DNA of 64,000 bases from Closterium sp. Naga37s-1 (Eukaryota; Streptophyta; Zygnematophyceae; Desmidiales; Closteriaceae), in the NCBI GenBank assembly GCA_947471745.1, contig CANJKZ010000820.1, positions 689,501-753,500 of the forward strand, written 5' to 3'. Below the pieces are notes generated by a model that was not told the origin of the DNA, searched no databases, and saw only the letters and a program-made list of their open reading frames with translations. The position numbers and the translations under genes are program-made. Numbering within the stretch: the stretch's first letter is position 1; the number at the start of each line of letters is the position of its first letter. Below, in pieces: positions 31,045-42,742 of the stretch.

Positions 31045-31343
31045 GTGCTTCTGTTGGGCGTGAAGCCATTGAAGAATGTGTTATTGCAGCTCCTTCCCTC
31101 AGCTAGACACATTCCATCAGCACCACATTTACCAAACAAATCTGGGAATATGAGGCATCGGGTCGTATGGATAGGCAGGCACGCAGGCAGGCTTACACGC
31201 ACATATTAGAAACGACACCACGTGTCACATCACAAGATCACACGTAAGGGCTGCTGGTACTACCAGCCTGGTAGGTAGTGTAGCGAGCCGCCGAGCCATA
31301 CAGCAATCTTCCTTGCCCTGCTGACATCACCCCTGTTCTCCTG

Positions 31344-33823
31344 TCATCTCGCCTGCGATCCTTGTCGCTGCCTGCTGCTGGCACTGCGGCTCAGTTGACG
31401 CTGGGGCTGCAGGGGCGGTGGGTGGCGTAGTGAGCTGTGCAACAGGATAACTGCGAAGCAGGACGGAGAGAGGGCATGGGGACAATCAGGCGAGCTGGGG
31501 TCAACAGGGCAACACATGGGGTATGGGGGGCTACACGGGTGGGGGGCAGGAAAGCAGGATGTGCAGCAGAATAACTGCAAAGCAGGGAGGGGGGAGGACA
31601 TGGGGGAAATCAGCCTATGGGGAGTTAACAGGGGGTTGCAGGGGTGGTGGGTAAGAGCGGGTTGTGCAGTAGGATAACTGCAGGGATGGAAGAGGAGGAA
31701 GGCTGGGGGCGTATTGAATGAGGCAAAGATGAGAGCTTACCAAAGAGGGAAAGGCTGAGGGCGAGTGAGAGAGCCGGCACAACTCTGAAGCAGAATGCGA
31801 CAACCCACAGGGCTGGCAAATCAGAAGGAGGACAGCAGGGACGGCAAAGAGCGAACACGAAGGGGGAGCGGAAGGATGGCATGGGGAGTGCTTTTGAGTC
31901 GCCTCAAGGGAGCGGAAGGATGGCATGGGGAGTGCTTTTGAGTCGCCTCAAGGGAGCGGAAGGATGGCATGGGGAGTGCTTTTGAGTCGCCTCAAGGGAG
32001 CGGAAGGATGGCATGGGGAGTGCTTTTGAGTCGCCTCAAGGGAGCGGAAGGATGGCATGGGGAGTGCTTTTGAGTCGCCTCAAGGGAGCGGAAGGATGGC
32101 ATGGGGAGTGCTTTTGAGTCGCCTCAAGGGAGCGGAAGGATGGCATGGGGAGTGCTTTTGAGTCGCCTCAAGGGAGCGGAAGGATGGCATGGGGAGTGCT
32201 TTTGAGTCGCCTCAAGGGAGCGGAAGGATGGCATGGGGAGTGCTTTTGAGTCGCCTCAAGGGAGCGGAAGGATGGCATGGGGAGTGCTTTTGAGTCGCCT
32301 CAAGGGAGCGGAAGGATGGCATGGGGAGTGCTTTTGAGTCGCCTCAAGGGAGCGGAAGGATGGCATGGGGAGTGCTTTTGAGTCGCCTCAAGGGAGCGGA
32401 AGGATGGCATGGGGAGTGCTTTTGAGTCGCCTCAAGGGAGCGGAAGGATGGCATGGGGAGTGCTTTTGAGTCGCCTCAAGGGAGCGGAAGGATGGCATGG
32501 GGAGTGCTTTTGAGTCGCCTCAAGGGAGCGGAAGGATGGCATGGGGAGTGCTCTGAAACAATCCAGCCATTGTTCCTAAGATGCTTCCAAAGATATTAAC
32601 CCATGCCATAACCCACGCACCAAAAGCCAACCCACCCTCCCCAGCCCATGCCTCAAACCTTCCCCCACCCGCCCCAGAAAACGCACTTAAACGCAGCAGG
32701 AATTGGCCAGCGTGCAGGCGCCAGCTATCCTTGTGCACTAGCAGCGCCTTGTGAGTCTACCCCAACCCCACCCCTAACCCATCCCCAGCCCCAGGCCCCC
32801 CTCAACAAAGCACCTAGCTGCAGCAGGAATCGGCCTGCATGCAGGCGTCAGCTGTCCTTGTGCGGTCGCCGCACCTTTTAAGACAAAACCTTCCTTCCCC
32901 CAAGCCCCACACCCCACCCTAAACGACGCACCTAGCTGCAGCAGGAATCGGCCGGTGTGTAGGCGCCAGCTGTCCTTGTGCACTCGCAGCGCCGCGTTGC
33001 ACTTTTTCAGTTCCTGCCACAGCCGCACCAGCGCTGCCAGCCCCGCACACGCCACTGGCCGCTTGTACCTGCAGGAGGGAGAGCAAGCACAGACGGACGG
33101 ACGGATGGACGGATAGAGGGGGGGAATGGAAACCTGGAAAGCTGCAGCTCGTGTGATGGGGGTGGAGGAGGGAATGGAGGGGGGATGGGAGATGGGATGG
33201 AGGGGGAAAGTGGTGCGGAGGAGCGACTGGAGGGGAACAAGGCCGGGTATGGGATAAAGGGAAAAAAGGAGGAAACGAGGGTAAAGTCTGGCGATATAGG
33301 GGAAACAGAGCAGGGGAAGAGGGAAGCGGGAAGCACGCGGAGAAAGCGGCGGATATGCGGCTAATACTGACTGTCGGGCGAATGACGAGGACACGTACAT
33401 GACGCAAACGAGGAAAAATAGAAGAATCCGGAGGTAGTTTCCCAAAAACTCCACAAAATTTGAATCCACTCGCCTCCCCATTTCCGTCCAGCTGCCCGGA
33501 AGGGAATACGCCGACCGTAATTGACCCCAGCCGAAAAACAAATCCGTCCACGGTAGAGGCGGTTTTTTTAGATCCTCTATAGTTAGCATCGATATACGAC
33601 TGGACGGCGCTGCTGCAACGGATCGCCGAGATCCGATATAAGGAGGCGCGTTTCCAGCACCGGACGAGCCTTCGCGGCCTCCTCTCCATCTGTTGACGTC
33701 GTCCGTTGGATCTAACGAATCTACACCGTCGCCTTGTGCTCGCCGGAGCGCCTGGTCCTGCAGTAACGCGTGGACTTGTTCCGGCGGGAACGCAAGCGAC
33801 AGCGGGTTCTGTGCGAACGCCAT
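31344..33823 (-). CDS. PRA1 (prenylated Rab acceptor)-like membrane protein, four exons
   Basis: PRA1 proteins are small ER/Golgi membrane proteins with hydrophobic hairpins that bind Rab GTPases. Exons on the minus strand: 33823-33399, with LPWTDLFFGWGQLRSAYS then WTEMGRRVDSNFVEFLGNYL and a membrane segment RILLFFLVCVMY; 33068-32931, with RPVACAGLAALVRLWQELKK and CNAALRVHKDSWRLHTGRF; 31812-31741, a membrane segment ALWVVAFCFRVVPALSLAL; 31450-31344, starting VILLHSSLR and ending in a basic Ser/Gln/Arg tail. Splice phases agree across all three introns. The N-terminal ~80 residues are polar. The PRA1 call rests on the proline/aromatic entry motif, the arginine-rich N..NY segment and the LLH.SLR end; the match is moderate. 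Exons 2 and 4 have duplicate copies. Confidence 0.65.
31430..31680 (-). repeat. Three copies of the PRA1-like last exon's start
   Basis: GCAG|TTATCCTRYTGCAC appears on the minus strand at about 31674, 31577 and 31450. The upstream two reach stops or lose similarity quickly; the 31450 copy has the longest frame with the conserved VILLHSSLR. Confidence 0.82.
31866..32550 (+). repeat. 44-bp minisatellite, about 15 copies, each with a GAGTCGCCTC dyad
   Basis: Unit GGGAGCGGAAGGATGGCATG continues with GGGAGTGCTTTTGAGTCG and CCTCAA. The period is exactly 44 bp with almost no divergence. It lies in the intron between PRA1-like exons 2 and 3. Confidence 0.97.
32685..32990 (-). repeat. Three copies of a PRA1-like exon end coding HKDSWRLHxGRFLLQL
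   Basis: Copies lie near 32931-32995 (functional), 32806-32870 and 32687-32750, about 125 bp apart, progressively more diverged away from the functional copy. Confidence 0.88.
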
Positions 33824-34868
33824 AGGCGATCTCGCCTGTCACCCTGTCGCCAAGCTCGCCTGTTCACCTGTCTTGAAGTGCAGTCTGTTACACTGTCGTA
33901 AATCGTGCCCGTTGCCTTATCTTAGAAGCGCTGCTTCCCGAATCGGCTACTGTTGAGCATGCGGAACACAACTGAAAATGGTGATGCGGAAAACTCCGAG
34001 GCCACGGGATCACGGAGGTCAGCACCTCTTCCTTTTGAGAAATCGCGTTTGTAAGAAACGGAAATCGAGGCAAATGCGTTTCTTTTTACAAATAGCTATT
34101 TTGCATCAATCATCTTGTCCCGAAAGGTTTGTTAAATATGTATCGGCGCGTACAACAGCGAGGTATGCTAAGCTGACTTGTCGAAACCTGGACGTCCACC
34201 TCATCTCGAACCTGCCACGCTTGCACCCGCCAAGTTGCGACACGGCGGACGAGGTAGACACGGAGGACTTCGCAGTCCTCTCAGTCAACCCGGCCTATCC
34301 CCCTGCTGCTCCCTGCAATGCTGGACGCATTTCCCGAGCCGCGGTTTGTATGTCGACAGTTCAACTGGCGTTCCCTGAAACTCCTCGTCGTCGCGCAATT
34401 CCACATCGTCGCAGGGGAGGAATTTGCCCCGCTGTCAGCACAGCACCAAGGAAATGTCGCTCTTCCGCCCATCTTCTCCTCTCTCATCTCTTCCCCGTGA
34501 CCTGCCCCTCCCGTCATCCTCCCCTCATCCCTCATCCCCACACCCCTTCCCCCTCCCCTCCCTCTCCCTCCAATATTTTACCGCACCATAATCCCAAGAT
34601 CGTAGTACGTATCTGTTCATCCGCCTTTTTCTATTCGGCACTTTAGACTCAGTTCCCTTGCCATATTTACATCACCATTCCGTTTCATTCTAGATAAAGA
34701 CGCTTTTTGGCTTGTGAATGATTGTGTGGCTCGTGAAACATCCTGTTGCTAAGACTCCTACCTACCGCCACTTGTAGAACCAGCGACCGAAACCGGAAAA
34801 TTTCACTATTAGTGTCCACTCGTTACCACTACCACTGGTTAAACTCAGCTCATACACAACTAATCCCG
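33824..34868. other. Divergent intergenic region
   Basis: No gene recognised. A 222-codon ORF at 33978-34646 is composed of shifting, biased sequence with no domain or signal peptide and is probably fortuitous. The region should hold the promoters of the PRA1-like gene (minus) and the X8 gene (plus); I see no clear TATA box. Confidence 0.5.
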
Positions 34869-36704
34869 ATGAAGAACTTCGCGAATATTTTCCTTCTCGT
34901 CGTCTTTTGGACCGTCGCACCGGCCACCCACGCGTCGCGCGTTTTAAAGGCCGCCACGACAGAATCGTGGGATTCGCCGCCCGCGGTGGTGGTGGGGGTC
35001 AACTATCTACCGACTCGTGCGCGAAGAGAGCTCGCGACAACGAACACGGCTGTCGGAGGCTCCTTCGGCGATATTAGCGAAAATCCAAGCAGTAGTGGTA
35101 ACGCCCCGGCGACAAGTCGCACGCGACGAGTTCTAGCGAGCGACTACTTTTACGAGGAAGAAGATAGCGGCGGCAGCGGCGGATCGTACGGCGGCGACTA
35201 CTCGGGCGGCGCGTGGGAGCCTCCGAAGCCTCAATGGGGTTACGTTGGCTCGACGGATACTGGGGGAAGCACGGAGCCCTGGATGGGTGAAGACTGGGTT
35301 CCAACTGACGGCTCGTCTTCAACAGACTCCGGTGCTGGCGGCGAGGAAAGCGGCGGGGAGAGCGGCGGTGAAATCGGGGGCAATTCGAGCTGGCAAGACG
35401 AGCCATTAACAAGCGATTTCAGTGACGGCGGCAGCGGCGAGGAAAGCGACGGCGGCGGCGGGACCTGGGACGACCTGTGGAGCAAGTGGGGGTGGGGGTC
35501 GTCAGACGAGCCAGATACTATCAGCGGCGCGGACCCCGGGACTGACTGGGGCGACGACGGAAGCAGCGGTGGCGATAGCGGCTGGACGGACGACTCTACT
35601 GACGGCAGTGATGGAGGCGACGGGTCGAGCGATTGGTCAGGCGGCGACGGGTCGAGCGGGGGAACGAGCGGAAGCGGATGGGGGAACCCGTACCCTGGTT
35701 ACGGCTGGGTTGGATCCACAGATACGAGTGGCAGCACGGATTATGGCAGCGGCGGGGAGGCACAGTACAGCACTCTGACTACAACAAGCGGCGACGACGG
35801 CAGCAGCAGCAGCAGCAGCGCCAGTAGCAGCGCGAGCAGCAGCAGCAGTACGACTGTCAGTAGCAGCTTCACGTCTGGAGGAGCAGACGGATCCGTGGTT
35901 CCTCTCTACCCAGACGAGGGTTCAGCCTCCCCTCCCCCAGCAATCGATGATTCCGATCAGGACTCCTCCGCCTCCCCTCCCCCGTCCCGCGGGTCCCCTG
36001 ACGCTCCCCTCCCCGCGCCCCCCGGCCATCCATCCAATGGCCCCCAGCCTCCGAGGAGTCCTCGTCCTCCCAAGGGCTCGCCTCCTCCTGCGGTTGATAC
36101 CCCCGCCGTGCCACAGCCGCCGCACGTGCCTGGCGGTCCTACGACTACCCCTCCTCCCTCTGGCGTCCCCGTTGTTCCCACACCACCCTCTGATGTTCCT
36201 CCTACCCCTGCTCCTCCCACTGATGGAAACGTTGTTCGTGCTCCCTCTGACGGCTCTACCACCCCCGTTTTCCCTCCTGGCGGCCCAACCACCCCCGTCC
36301 CCCCGCCTGACGGCTCAACCACCCCCTTTCCCCCGCCTGATGGCGCCACCACCCCTCCTCCTCCTGATAGTCCTCCTGACGGCGCAACCACCCCTGCCCC
36401 TTCCTCAACCTGCGTCATGGATCAAGGGGCCGTGCAGGCAGCCCTCTCATGGGCATGTGGCGCTGGTGGCGCAGACTGCTCCGCCATCCAGCCTGGCGGC
36501 GCATGTTACGAGCCGAATACACTCGCCGCGCATGCGTCTTACGCATTTAATAAGTATTATCAGCAGCGCGCGCACGCGCCTGGGACCTGCTTCTTTGGAG
36601 GGACGGCTGTGGTGGTGCCGGCGCTGCCTGACTACTCGCCTGAGACTGGAGGCTGCAAGTACCCTGAGGGGAATGCTCAGTACTGTGTTGTGGGCTGCAA
36701 GTGA
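34869..36704 (+). CDS. Secreted Gly/Ser- and Pro-rich protein with C-terminal X8 (CBM43) domain
   Basis: Single-exon gene of 611 codons. The start at 34869 is preferred over the upstream in-frame Met at 34746 because it directly gives a signal peptide ([20 protein letters not shown], then HAS). The middle is acidic and rich in Gly, Ser, Asp and Trp, with echoed [12 protein letters not shown]-type motifs, then a Pro-rich stretch with [10 protein letters not shown] repeats, typical of hydroxyproline-rich wall proteins. The last ~95 residues carry [46 protein letters not shown] and the conserved cysteines of X8 domains, which bind beta-1,3-glucan (callose) in plants. A role in the cell wall is inferred. 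No GPI-type hydrophobic tail follows. Confidence 0.92.
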   Translation: MKNFANIFLLVVFWTVAPATHASRVLKAATTESWDSPPAVVVGVNYLPTRARRELATTNTAVGGSFGDISENPSSSGNAPATSRTRRVLASDYFYEEEDSGGSGGSYGGDYSGGAWEPPKPQWGYVGSTDTGGSTEPWMGEDWVPTDGSSSTDSGAGGEESGGESGGEIGGNSSWQDEPLTSDFSDGGSGEESDGGGGTWDDLWSKWGWGSSDEPDTISGADPGTDWGDDGSSGGDSGWTDDSTDGSDGGDGSSDWSGGDGSSGGTSGSGWGNPYPGYGWVGSTDTSGSTDYGSGGEAQYSTLTTTSGDDGSSSSSSASSSASSSSSTTVSSSFTSGGADGSVVPLYPDEGSASPPPAIDDSDQDSSASPPPSRGSPDAPLPAPPGHPSNGPQPPRSPRPPKGSPPPAVDTPAVPQPPHVPGGPTTTPPPSGVPVVPTPPSDVPPTPAPPTDGNVVRAPSDGSTTPVFPPGGPTTPVPPPDGSTTPFPPPDGATTPPPPDSPPDGATTPAPSSTCVMDQGAVQAALSWACGAGGADCSAIQPGGACYEPNTLAAHASYAFNKYYQQRAHAPGTCFFGGTAVVVPALPDYSPETGGCKYPEGNAQYCVVGCK

Positions 36705-37953
36705 GAGAATAAGCAGCCCATACATTGTATGTGAGGGCGCTGGTGATGTGGTTACTCCAGTAGATTTTGTGTATAGGGGAGTGGGTGTTCATGACTGGGG
36801 TTTTAGACCAGGTGTGGTGTACCTTTGCTGTGTGCTATCTATTCGTATACCACGGTACGATTTCACAACTGAAAACCCTGGAAACCCTGAACCATATGAA
36901 GTACCATAATCAAGCAAAGACTTCAACGTAATATGTGTGGGCAACAATACAGGGTACCATATCTTTAGCAGATAAGGTTGTTGGAACTACAGACATGGTG
37001 TTGTGTACCGGTACATCTGAAACGGTGAGTGTGTTGTAGTCCATGTCAACATGGCCTTTTCCTACAAGATTGAAGCTCACATCAGATGCGTTCTGTGAGT
37101 ACTCGTGCAATCCAGGAAATTATGACATGTGCAATTGCAAAGCACCTCACTGTCTTCATTAGGTGACAATCCAGCTTGTTAATGTATTCGAATACAGTAA
37201 CCTAATTTTGCAGCGCTTGTGCTTGTACCGTGTGTTGCGTTGGGATGTAATAGCCACGTGCCTCCAATTCTCTCACGCCAAAAATGCTGAATATTGGCTG
37301 TAACCTGTTTCGTTTGCTTACATCCATTGTATTCATTGGTCACATGACAATACCCAGTAATCTGGAGGGCCTGTTTCATGTTGAGATTGCTGCATGCTTA
37401 CAATATGTCACTTGGATAACCTAGAATAAACTGCACATAGAAGCAAGAGTGGTATCATCAGCCTGCGGGAGTTGAAACTAGATCGAGAAACGCAATAATG
37501 GGCAACGACAGGTGACAACTTTCCCTTTGCTTCGCCTCCCTGTCGTCGTGCGTGTCCCTCCCAAAGGTGTTGATTTGCTAGACCTGCCTTTGCGACCTCG
37601 GCGAATTTGTCCACCTCAGCGACAGCTATCCCCCAGGTCCCGTTGACTCCAGGGAAGCAAGCGACTCGCACTGGCAGCGTCCTGGGTTCTCCGTGCTCCT
37701 ACCGAGTCTAGCGAACTTGTACTCCCTTGTCGTCAACCTTGCCACTGGAGAATTCACTTGTTTGTCAGTCCTGCGAAGAATGATATGCTTCGCTGGAATC
37801 GTTCAATTGTTTCGCATGCCATTGTGATGCCAGCGGAGAGCATCTTTCTCTCCTCTCGCAACTCAACTCCACCCCTCTCCTCTCCGCATCGGTGGCCAGG
37901 AGCCAAGCCAAATGACGTCCCTAGTACAGAACCACCCTTCTCTGCTGCGAACA
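36705..37953. other. Intergenic region
   Basis: No gene recognised. Short ORFs (for example 37408-37671 minus) have no recognisable features. The right part is probably the original upstream region of the small secreted protein at 43448, now displaced by copia-1. Confidence 0.5.
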
Positions 37954-38015
37954 ATATAAAGACTTCTCGAGCCACGCATCTCATCTTGCAATCTAAGTAG
38001 ACATTCCGCAGCTAC
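37954..38015 (+). repeat. Left copy of 62-bp target duplication flanking copia-1, with TATA-like box
   Basis: This segment is identical to 43296-43357. It starts ATATAAAGACTTCTCGAGCC and ends CCGCAGCTAC, directly abutting the LTR. The TATAAAG lies about 60 bp upstream of the insertion point. Confidence 0.95.
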
Positions 38016-38568
38016 TGTTGGAAGGAAACGGTGATGGGGCGGTGGTATGCCCCCAACCCACCGAGGGCACTTCGGTGCCTTCGATCCCTTTGACTAGGGA
38101 TCGGTGGGGTGGCACCGATTGACTTCGGGAGACTCACCCTTCGGTGCCACGTGGCGGCACCACATTCCAACCTTCAAGTGCAAGGCGAATTCGGTGTGTT
38201 CGGTGTGAAATTCGGTGGTCGAATTTCACCCCAACCGAAATGTTACACGCGGCGCATTCGCGACGCGAGTGTAGCGATGTGATGTTACATGTGCGGTTCG
38301 ATGTAATGCATTTGCTATAAATCGACCTGCCTTGTATGCATGCTTTATACTGAAATCCTGAATCTTCTTGTACATGGTCCATTCGAACCAAAATTCCAGA
38401 GAGGTCTATCCTTGCTTCTAAGAGCACTAGCAATCACGTGAACGCCAATATCTCGGCGTATACTTGGGCGATTAACGTGTTTGACGGCTTGTTGGAAAGC
38501 CAAGACTGTGCTCTATCGTTTAGTGCAACTTAGAGTTCCTGCAAAGTAGAGGAGACGCCTCTACAACA
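38016..38568 (+). repeat. Copia-1 5' LTR
   Basis: 553 bp, TG...CA termini, with TATAAA at 38316-38321. It matches 42743-43295 with one visible difference. Confidence 0.97.
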
Positions 38569-38569
38569 G

Positions 38570-38584
38570 TGGTATCAGAGCTGG
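38570..38584 (+). promoter_or_regulatory. Copia-1 primer binding site
   Basis: TGGTATCAGAGCTGG lies one base after the LTR and is complementary to the 3' end of initiator tRNA-Met, the usual primer for plant copia elements. Confidence 0.9.
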
Positions 38585-38618
38585 TCGGTAGAGTCTACGT
38601 GCGCGACTTGTAGCAAGC

Positions 38619-41600
38619 ATGATGACGTCAAGCGAAACCTCCGGCACTTCCTTAGGTGGTGTCGTCTCGAATCCCGGCGAACCCTGGACAAACGCGACGG
38701 TGTTCGACACGTCGGCGGTTCCGATTTTCACGGGACAAAACTACTCCGCGTGGAAATTTAAGTTCCAAGTGCTCATGATGGGGGACTTTGGGGTCTCTTC
38801 GACGGAACGGAGAAAAAGCCGGTCAACGAGGACGAGATCGCGGCATGGAAGAAGAAGGACCAAAAGGCGTTCGCAACGTTGATTTCGCGCATCGGCATCA
38901 ACCTCGTGAGTTCGGTGCGCACGTGCATCAAGCTCGAAGCTTCGGCGCGTGAAGCATGGAAGCGGCTCGAGACGATGCACGTGAACAAGACTCTCCACGG
39001 CAAGATCCTAGCCCGAAGTGCGTTCTACACGGTGAAGTTGCGCGCGGGCGAATCGATGCACGAGTATGCGACTCGTGTGGAGGAACTCGGGGAAACGTTC
39101 ATGGACCTCGGTGGAACGGTCACGGAGGAGGATTGGATTCTCACCTTGCTTTGCGGCCTTCCGGAAGAGTGGTCGACGGTGATTACGACACTCGATAGCG
39201 TGCAAAACACTTGGACGAAGGAAATGGTGGTCGGTCGGCTTCTCCATGAAGAATCGCGACGCCGACAATTCGCTAACGAGAGCGTGGAGACCGCCATGTT
39301 CTCCGGAGGGAGCTCCGGAAAGAAGTCCAAGTGGAGCAACGGTGAGGCAAAGAAGTCGTCCGGTGGAAACGGTCGCGGCAAGGGCAACGCATCGAACGGT
39401 TCGAGCAAGTGTCATTATTGTCGCAAAGCGGGGCACTTTTGGCGTGAATGTCGGAAGCGGCCGAGCGATTGGATTCCATCGAAGGCGCGGAATCAAGAGG
39501 GCAACGCGCACACGGCATCCGGCGAGGCGGATGATTCAACGGAGTCGCTCGTTTTGTTGGCCGGTGACGGGATCAACACTTCAAACGACGCGTGGTTCCT
39601 CGACACCGGTGCAACACAACACATGACGCACTCGGCGTCGCTCCTCAACAACGTCGGTGCTCCGGGAGACGTCAAGCGCGTCGTCTTCGGGAACGATAAA
39701 TCGCTACCGGTGGTTGGAGTTGGGAGTACGCGTCTCATCGTCGATGGCGGGCCGGTGGACATCACGAACGTGCTTCACGTCCCGGGATTGAAGGTGAATC
39801 TACTCTCCGTCACTCAACTCGCAAAGAAAGACGTGAAGGTCACCATCGATGGCGCGAAGATGAACCTCTTTTGGAAGGGGAAGCAATTCGCGCAAGGCGT
39901 TCGCAACGGACAACTCTACCAACTCAAGACGCATCCGACAACGGCCTCATCCAACGTGGCGCAAGGCTCCAAGGCGACTCTCAAAATGTGGCATAATCGG
40001 CTTGCGCACGCCAACTACGACCCGGTCAAAGAGTTGGCCAACAAAGGACTTGCGAAGGGATTTGACGTGATCGCCGGCAACGACGAGAAGGGCGTGTGCG
40101 CGGCGTGTGTCGAAGGAAAAATGGCTCGCAAGCCATTTGGTAGCCGTACCTCACCCCTCGCAAAGGACCCGCTTGCGCTTGTTCACATGGACGTGTGTGG
40201 ACCGATGCGGCATGCATCAAAGGGAGGAGCGCGGTTCCTCTTAGTGATGCTCGACGACGCGACGCGGATGAGTTGGACCCGACTCTTGAAGGCTAAGGGA
40301 GATGCGGCCAAGGCGATTCAAGAGTGGGCGCTCGACGTTTGCGACGATGGCAAGAAGCGGATCAAGTGCATTCGCACCGACGGTGGCGGCGAATTCGTGA
40401 GCAACGAGCTTGAAAAATGGATGAAAAGCAAGGGCATTAAGCACGACGTCACGACACCCTACACACCCCAACAAAATGGAGCGGTAGAGCGGCTCAATCG
40501 CACATTGATGGAGGCCGTTCGTTCACTTCTTCAACACTCCAAGCTTGGGAACGAGTGGTGGGGAGAGGCGAGTGCGCTAGCGGCATGGATTCGTAATCAT
40601 GTGCCAACAAAGGTGCTACCGGGAACGACTCCGTTCGAAGCATGGACCGGAACGAAGCCGAACCTATACCGCCTACGCACCTTTGGGTGCCTTTGCTACT
40701 ACCATGTACCGGATCCACTTCGCCACAAGTTGCAACCGAAAGCTCGTGCGGCGATCTACTTGGGGATTGCGGCCAACGAGCGTGCATGGCGAGTGTGGGA
40801 TTTGGATGAAAAACGCGTCGTCACGTCTCGGGATGTGATCTTCGACGAAGACAAGTTCCCGACAAAGGAGAAACAAACGCCGCAACTCACCGTCGTCCTT
40901 CCCGCACGAGAGGAGGATGAAGCGGTGGAGGTTTCACCGCACGTGAAGAAGGGAGCCGAAAGTGGAGGGGGAGAGAACGAGGAGTGCGATGATGATGTCG
41001 AGGAGGTGCCACCAACCGAGGAGGCCACTTCCTCCGCACCTTCTTCCCTACCATTAGCGTTGACTCGCGGGCGTCGTACACCTCGCCCCAACACGAGGTT
41101 AACCGACTATGCTACGGTCGCCGTTGGGGAGTCGGATGAGGAGAGTGCGGCGATTTGCCTAGCGACCATCGGCGACGATAACCCACGCATTCACAAGGAG
41201 GCTTTGGCTTCCCCGGATGCACCGCTATGGAAGCAAGCGATGGAGAGGGAGTTAGCATCGATCAAGGAGAACGATGTTTTCGAGCTCGTCGACCCGCCGA
41301 AGGGTGCCTACTTGGTGGGATGCAAGTGGGTGCTTAGGAAGAAATTGGGAGCCGATGGAGGTGTCGAACGCTACAAGGCGCGGCTTGTGGCGCAAGGGTA
41401 CACTCAACGGGAGGGGGAGCACTATAGTGAGACCTTCGCTCCCGTTTCAAAGGCCTCCACTCTTCGGGTGTTGCTCGCGCTAGCGGCATCTCTCAACCTC
41501 GAGGTGGAACAATTGGACGTTTGCACCGCCTTCCTCTACGGGCTTCTCATGGAAGAAGTCTACATGCGGCAACCCCCGGGGTACGATGACGGTAGCGGTC

Positions 41601-42721
41601 GGGTGTGGAAGCTCAAGCGTACCCTCTATGGCTTGAAGCAAAGCCCACGCGGATGGTACAAGCGCATCGACGACTTTCTTCTTCAACACGGCTTCGCGCG
41701 TAGCGTGTGTGATAGCGCTTTGTACGTGTTGAAGGAGGGGGAGAAGCAATTGGTGCTTTTGCTCTACGTCGATGACCTCCTTCTTTTCTCCGACTCCAAA
41801 GACCTCATTCGAGAGGTCAAGCAACGGCTAGGGGCGGAGTTTGCCATGAGGGACTTGGGACCGGTGACGTACTACCTCGGGATGCACGTCGACCGCGACC
41901 GCCCGAACGGGACCATTCACCTCCACCAAGAAAAATATGTGAAAGGGGTTGTGGAGCGCTTCGGCATGGGTAATGGCAACCCGGTGGGGACGCCACTGGA
42001 CACGGGATTTTCTTGCCTCCCGGGAGAGGAAGAATCCGCCCTCGACGAAGCCGAAGGGAAGCGGTTTCATTCGCTAGTCGGCTCACTCATGTATGCCGCC
42101 GTTTACACCCGTCCCGACCTCTCATACGCCGCCGGGGTACTTGGACGAGCCGTAAGCAACCCTCATACCGAGCATGTGCGTGCGGGAGGACGTGTTCTAC
42201 GCTACCTCCAAGGCACACCCAACTTGGGAATCGTATATGAAGCCGGTCCAATCGTGCTTAAGGGCTACACCGACTCGGATTATGCCGGTGATCAAAGCAA
42301 GCGCAAGAGTACCAGCGGGTACGTCTTCACCTTGCTTGGGGGAGCCGTGAGTTGGCAAAGCAAGTTGCAACCAACCGTGGCTCTAAGCACAACGGAAGCG
42401 GAGTATATGGCACTCACTCAAGGAGCCATGGAGGCAATATGGCTACGGCGCCTTCTAGCGGAGCTTGGGCATCCTCAAGCCGACCCAACTCCTCTCTTTT
42501 GTGACAACCAAGCGGCCATAAACCTCACTCACAATGCCGTCCTTCACGGGCGTACCAAGCACATTGAGGTGAAGCATCACTTCATTCGTGAGGTGGTCGA
42601 GAGAGGTGAGGTCAAGGTCACATACATAAGCACCAAGGCGCAACCCGCGGATTTCCTCACTAAACCACTCCCTGAGGATTCATTCCGTGCATGCCGTGAG
42701 CGTGTTGGTATGAACACCTAG
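38619..42721 (+). CDS. Copia-1 gag-pol polyprotein with one frameshift
   Basis: Gag starts at 38619 (FDTSAVPIFTGQNYSAWKFK). One frameshift falls between about 38776 and 38790, after which LFDGTEKKP and the rest are in the second frame, open to 42721. Downstream order: zinc knuckle CHYCRKAGHFWREC near 39410; protease WFLDTGATQHMT near 39595; pre-integrase HNRLAHANYDPV and CAACVEGKMARKPF; integrase with HMDVCGPM, DDATRMSW and TPYTPQQNGAVERLNR; reverse transcriptase from WVLRKKLGADGGVERYKARL with LLYVDDLLLFS; RNase H with CDNQAAINLTHN. Apart from the frameshift, all catalytic motifs are intact. A one-base sequencing or assembly error is possible. Confidence 0.93.
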
Positions 42722-42733
42722 TGGCTTGGGTGC

Positions 42734-42742
42734 AAGGGGGAG
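42734..42742 (+). promoter_or_regulatory. Copia-1 polypurine tract
   Basis: AAGGGGGAG immediately precedes the 3' LTR; it would prime plus-strand synthesis. Confidence 0.85.

Noticed and set aside
31866-32550. CRISPR-like array
   Set aside because: The 44-bp units are head-to-tail copies with no unique spacers; this is a minisatellite in a eukaryotic intron.
33978-34646. 222-codon ORF, possible small gene
   Set aside because: No signal peptide, domain or codon pattern like neighbours; composition shifts along its length.
37408-37671. 87-codon minus ORF
   Set aside because: No recognisable family and no promoter signals.
38134-38433. 99-codon minus ORF, repeated at 42861-43160
   Set aside because: It lies in the LTRs of copia-1; the two are identical only because the LTRs are.
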